From Nitrosopumilales archaeon (GTDB lineage Archaea; Thermoproteota; Nitrososphaeria; Nitrososphaerales; Nitrosopumilaceae): a stretch of DNA of 25,427 bases. A program made the position numbers and the translations under genes. This document shows positions 23,387 through 25,427 of this stretch, one piece after another. Positions within the stretch are counted from its first letter, which is position 1. Every line of letters starts with the position of its first letter. Location of the stretch: positions 1-25,427 of the forward strand of contig JANXYF010000008.1 of the NCBI GenBank assembly GCA_025350175.1. Reading direction: 5' to 3'. Under the pieces are notes generated by a model. That model saw only the letters and a program-made list of their open reading frames with translations, ran no database searches and was not told the origin of the DNA.

Positions 23387-23761
23387 TCAAACATGAATTG
23401 CATACATGGCGAGATCCTCTACATTTTTGACCCTTCCTTTAGTTACAATGGTGAGCTCTTTTCTGTATGAAAGATCGATTGTCACTCTGTGCTGAAGTTG
23501 CGAAATTATCCTTTTTGTGAGATATCTTCCTTTTCTGTCAGAATCTAGCAGTAGGATCAAATTCTTGTACTTTGGCATGCTGTCTGCAAATTTTACTAAT
23601 CCCTTGAAGCTGTGAAATTGGCAAATCTTTCCATAATATCCTAATTTCTTCAAGGCATCCTCATCACGTTTTCCTTCAACAACCACTATACTAGTATGAG
23701 CAGAATTTAGAGACCGGACAAATTCTTGGACTCGGAATACATCTTGTAATTCTATATTCAC
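23387..23761 (-). CDS. Small Toprim-domain protein (UPF0292-like)
   Basis: A 124-residue protein made almost entirely of a Toprim fold: IVVVEGKRDEDALKKLG with Glu29, and LILLLDSDRKGRYL with Asp73xAsp75, the metal-binding set shared by primases, topoisomerases and RNase M5. Stand-alone small Toprim proteins are widespread in archaea, with no settled function that I know; RNA or DNA strand processing is the general expectation. The start is GTG at 23761. It lies 77 bases upstream of, and co-directional with, the DnaG gene, whose own promoter sits between them. Confidence 0.82.
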   Translation of the reverse strand: MNIELQDVFRVQEFVRSLNSAHTSIVVVEGKRDEDALKKLGYYGKICQFHSFKGLVKFADSMPKYKNLILLLDSDRKGRYLTKRIISQLQHRVTIDLSYRKELTIVTKGRVKNVEDLAMYAIHV

Positions 23762-23804
23762 AAACTTATTTACAAGGAATAGTATTAAGCAATTTTCAGA
23801 TTAC

Positions 23805-24494
23805 ATGTCAAAATTTCTGGTGATTCAAAATACAAAGAACGAAGGTTTAGGAGTGCTAGGGGAACTATTACGAAAAGATGGGGCGGATGTCAAAACAGTC
23901 CTTGCAAAGAGTGAAGAAATACAAGACATCAAGCAGGATGCAACAATTATTCTGGGAGCTCCAGAGAGTGCAAATGACGATCTACCTTATCTGAAAAAAG
24001 AAGTGGAGTTGATTCGTAAATCAGTTGAGAAAAACATTCCAGTATTAGGCATATGTCTTGGGTCTCAGCTTATTGCAAAAGCGTTTGGTGCCAAAGTATA
24101 CAAGGGACCAAAAAAAGAGATCGGGTTTTACAATGACATTGAATTTGATAATTCTGAAAAATCCAAGTTATTTAGAGGGATTAAGAGTCCTGCAATAGTA
24201 TTTCATTGGCATGGCGATACGTTTGATCTGCCAGAAAATGCTATCAGACTGGCACACTCTAAAGACTATCAGAATCAGGCAATAAAGATTGGAAGTGCAG
24301 TTGGAGTACAATTTCATCTCGAAGTAGACGAGCCAACAATAAAACTATGGATTGAAAAATCAAGAAATGAACTAGACAATACTCCATACATTGACCCAGG
24401 TTTGATTGAAAAACAGATTCCCCAGTATATCGATATAGTCAAGAATAATCTTGAGATATTTTACAAAAACTTCAAGTCAGAGTTTAATCTTTGA
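23805..24494 (+). CDS. Class I glutamine amidotransferase-like protein
   Basis: A 229-residue single GATase1 domain with an apparent complete triad: Cys84 in LGICLGSQL, His171 and Glu173 in GVQFHLE. The HWHGDTF segment and overall shape fit the stand-alone GMP-synthase-like amidotransferase group rather than GuaA itself. Such proteins release ammonia from glutamine or act on gamma-glutamyl compounds; the acceptor cannot be read here. It has its own ATG and a 43-base divergent gap from the Toprim gene. No synthetase partner is adjacent. Its last 18 bases overlap the convergent IPEFP fragment. Confidence 0.85.
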   Translation: MSKFLVIQNTKNEGLGVLGELLRKDGADVKTVLAKSEEIQDIKQDATIILGAPESANDDLPYLKKEVELIRKSVEKNIPVLGICLGSQLIAKAFGAKVYKGPKKEIGFYNDIEFDNSEKSKLFRGIKSPAIVFHWHGDTFDLPENAIRLAHSKDYQNQAIKIGSAVGVQFHLEVDEPTIKLWIEKSRNELDNTPYIDPGLIEKQIPQYIDIVKNNLEIFYKNFKSEFNL

Positions 24495-24851
24495 GTAAAT
24501 TCTAAACTGTAAAATCAATATCATAAAAATCCCGATTACAAGAGGCAAAAACAATGGAAACTCTGGAATGACCGTACTTCCAGTTATTTGTATAGTACCA
24601 TTAGTACTAGGTCTTAATCCAATCCATGCATGAGTGTCATTTTCATGAAATACCGTAGTCAACAAATGATTTCCGTTAATATGAGCAGCATACTTTGCAC
24701 CTAGCAGAATTTTTGGCATTACAACAGTAACAAAGGAATGCGATTTGCTAATTCGAAATTGACATGATGCGGAGGTCTGGTCAAATGTGTAATTTCCAAT
24801 ATCTGAAAGACTATCAATTTCTACTGGTAGAGTATAATTTTTCCAGTTATT
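24477..24851 (-). pseudogene. 3' part of an IPEFP-anchored surface protein gene, start missing
   Basis: The frame is open from 24851 (an in-frame TAG is at 24852-24854) to the TGA at 24477. It reads like a membrane-proximal beta domain: YTLPVEIDSLSDIGNYTFDQ, then FVTVVMPKILLG, NGTIQITGS, and the anchor IPEFP, a ~20-residue hydrophobic helix and YSKIKL. This matches the layout of the intact surface protein at 6604. No ATG, GTG or TTG occurs in frame before the ATG at 24719, which lies inside the domain and would give an 80-residue protein without signal peptide. I infer a 5'-truncated gene or a frameshift; a genuine short gene from 24719 is the alternative. Confidence 0.55.
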
Positions 24852-24884
24852 CTATATGGCTGGGTAGTTGTATGCTTCTTCTTT

Positions 24885-25427
24885 ATGTATGCCTTGAACA
24901 CCTCGCTTAGCTTTGGAACTTTGACACTTATCATGGTGGGCATTATTCTGGCATCAAGAATAGCAGCACATTGGAATGAGAGTCTTGCTGAAGATATAAT
25001 GAAATTTTTGCCATTTAATTTACTTTTTACACTTTTAATTAATCCAGTCTTAGATACTAACAAAATTCTTGGTTCGTTAGAACATTTTCCAGTAATACTA
25101 CTTGAATTTACAATCTTTATCGCATTTACTAGCATTCTAAAAGGAATTTTAAGCAAAGGCGATTCTAAAATGACAAGAACAATTGAAACAAGCATTGGAA
25201 TTATTGGAATAGCTGTTGGAGTATTTGTCAAGGCATACATATCTGATATAACATCCAGTTTTACTTTGCTCATTTCCCTATTTCTCATCATCCAGAGTAT
25301 TGGATTTATTGCCACAGGAATTACTCAAAGTACCAAGTCAAAAGCAATTAGAATTCCAAAAATAATAATCGGAGCTAGTATTATGGCAGTTCTAATAGGA
25401 ACATTCTTCGAATTCCATGATTTACCA
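24885..25427 (+). CDS. Multi-pass membrane protein, 3' end outside window
   Basis: The frame is open through the last base of the window, with 181 residues visible from ATG 24885. About six hydrophobic segments are seen (for example TLIMVGIILASRIAA, FPVILLEFTIFIAFTSIL, IGIIGIAVGVFVKAY, TLLISLFLIIQSIGFI, IIIGASIMAVLIGTFF) with short charged loops. I do not recognise the family. The frame is open upstream to a TAG at 24828-24830, and that stretch (FPVILYGWVVVCFFF) is also hydrophobic but has no standard start codon, so the true N-terminus is unsure. A minus-strand open frame here (24821-25315) is its antisense shadow. Confidence 0.6.
   Translation, partial: MYALNTSLSFGTLTLIMVGIILASRIAAHWNESLAEDIMKFLPFNLLFTLLINPVLDTNKILGSLEHFPVILLEFTIFIAFTSILKGILSKGDSKMTRTIETSIGIIGIAVGVFVKAYISDITSSFTLLISLFLIIQSIGFIATGITQSTKSKAIRIPKIIIGASIMAVLIGTFFEFHDLP

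Noticed and set aside
23805..24494. The class I amidotransferase as the deamidase for the Gln-ended LysW2
   Set aside because: The catalytic triad would allow amide chemistry, but the gene is 6 kb away, separately transcribed, and the family usually acts on free glutamine; there is no sequence link.
24821..25315. 164-residue open frame on the minus strand
   Set aside because: It is antisense to the plus-strand membrane protein frame, which has the better protein-like pattern of helices and charged loops.

Overview
The window is a gene-dense, AT-rich archaeal chromosome segment. The gene content points to an ammonia-oxidizing Nitrososphaerota (Thaumarchaeota), most likely Nitrosopumilaceae. 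The pointers are ribosomal proteins L31e and L39e, archaeal DnaG, diphthine synthase, a CTP-type riboflavin kinase with an HTH domain, LysW-carrier lysine/arginine synthesis, a divergent FtsZ-like protein, and surface proteins ending in IPEFP plus a membrane anchor. TATA-like boxes lie about 25-40 bases before many starts, and TTG or GTG starts are common. I see no rRNA, tRNA, CRISPR array, insertion sequence or prophage.

Layout. 1-1513: end of an ftsZ-like gene, convergent with an L39e-L31e ribosomal operon. 1568-2116: a CoA-type Nudix hydrolase. 2174-6521: cobalamin-dependent methionine synthase split into two genes, head-to-head with a methylenetetrahydrofolate reductase that would supply its methyl donor. 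6604-7659: an exported, C-terminally anchored surface protein. 7656-10295: a three-gene ABC importer of the sulfonate/taurine/nitrate class. 10296-10532: a divergent regulatory region.

10533-19717 is a 9.2-kb unidirectional arginine/lysine cluster: argG, lysW1, argX, lysY, lysZ, lysJ, an Lrp-type regulator, homocitrate synthase, lysW2, lysX, lysK. One LysW carrier sits beside each ligase. The ArgX-like ligase (GFKTN) follows argG and the LysX-like ligase (WKTN) follows homocitrate synthase. LysY, LysZ, LysJ and LysK are single-copy and so probably serve both branches, as in Sulfolobus. The first carrier ends in the canonical EDWGE, but the lysine-side carrier ends in EDWGQ, so the glutamate that should accept the substrate is encoded as glutamine. 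This is the most unusual feature of the window.

19764-23761: translation, cofactor and nucleic-acid genes. They are diphthine synthase fused to a DUF357-like domain, FAD synthase with an N-terminal helical/HTH-like extension, HTH-riboflavin kinase (RbkR type), DnaG and a small Toprim protein. 23805-24494 is a class I glutamine amidotransferase-like protein. The right edge holds the 3' part of an IPEFP surface-protein gene and a multi-pass membrane protein, head-to-head; neither has a convincing start, which suggests a rearrangement scar or a sequence error near 24830-24855.
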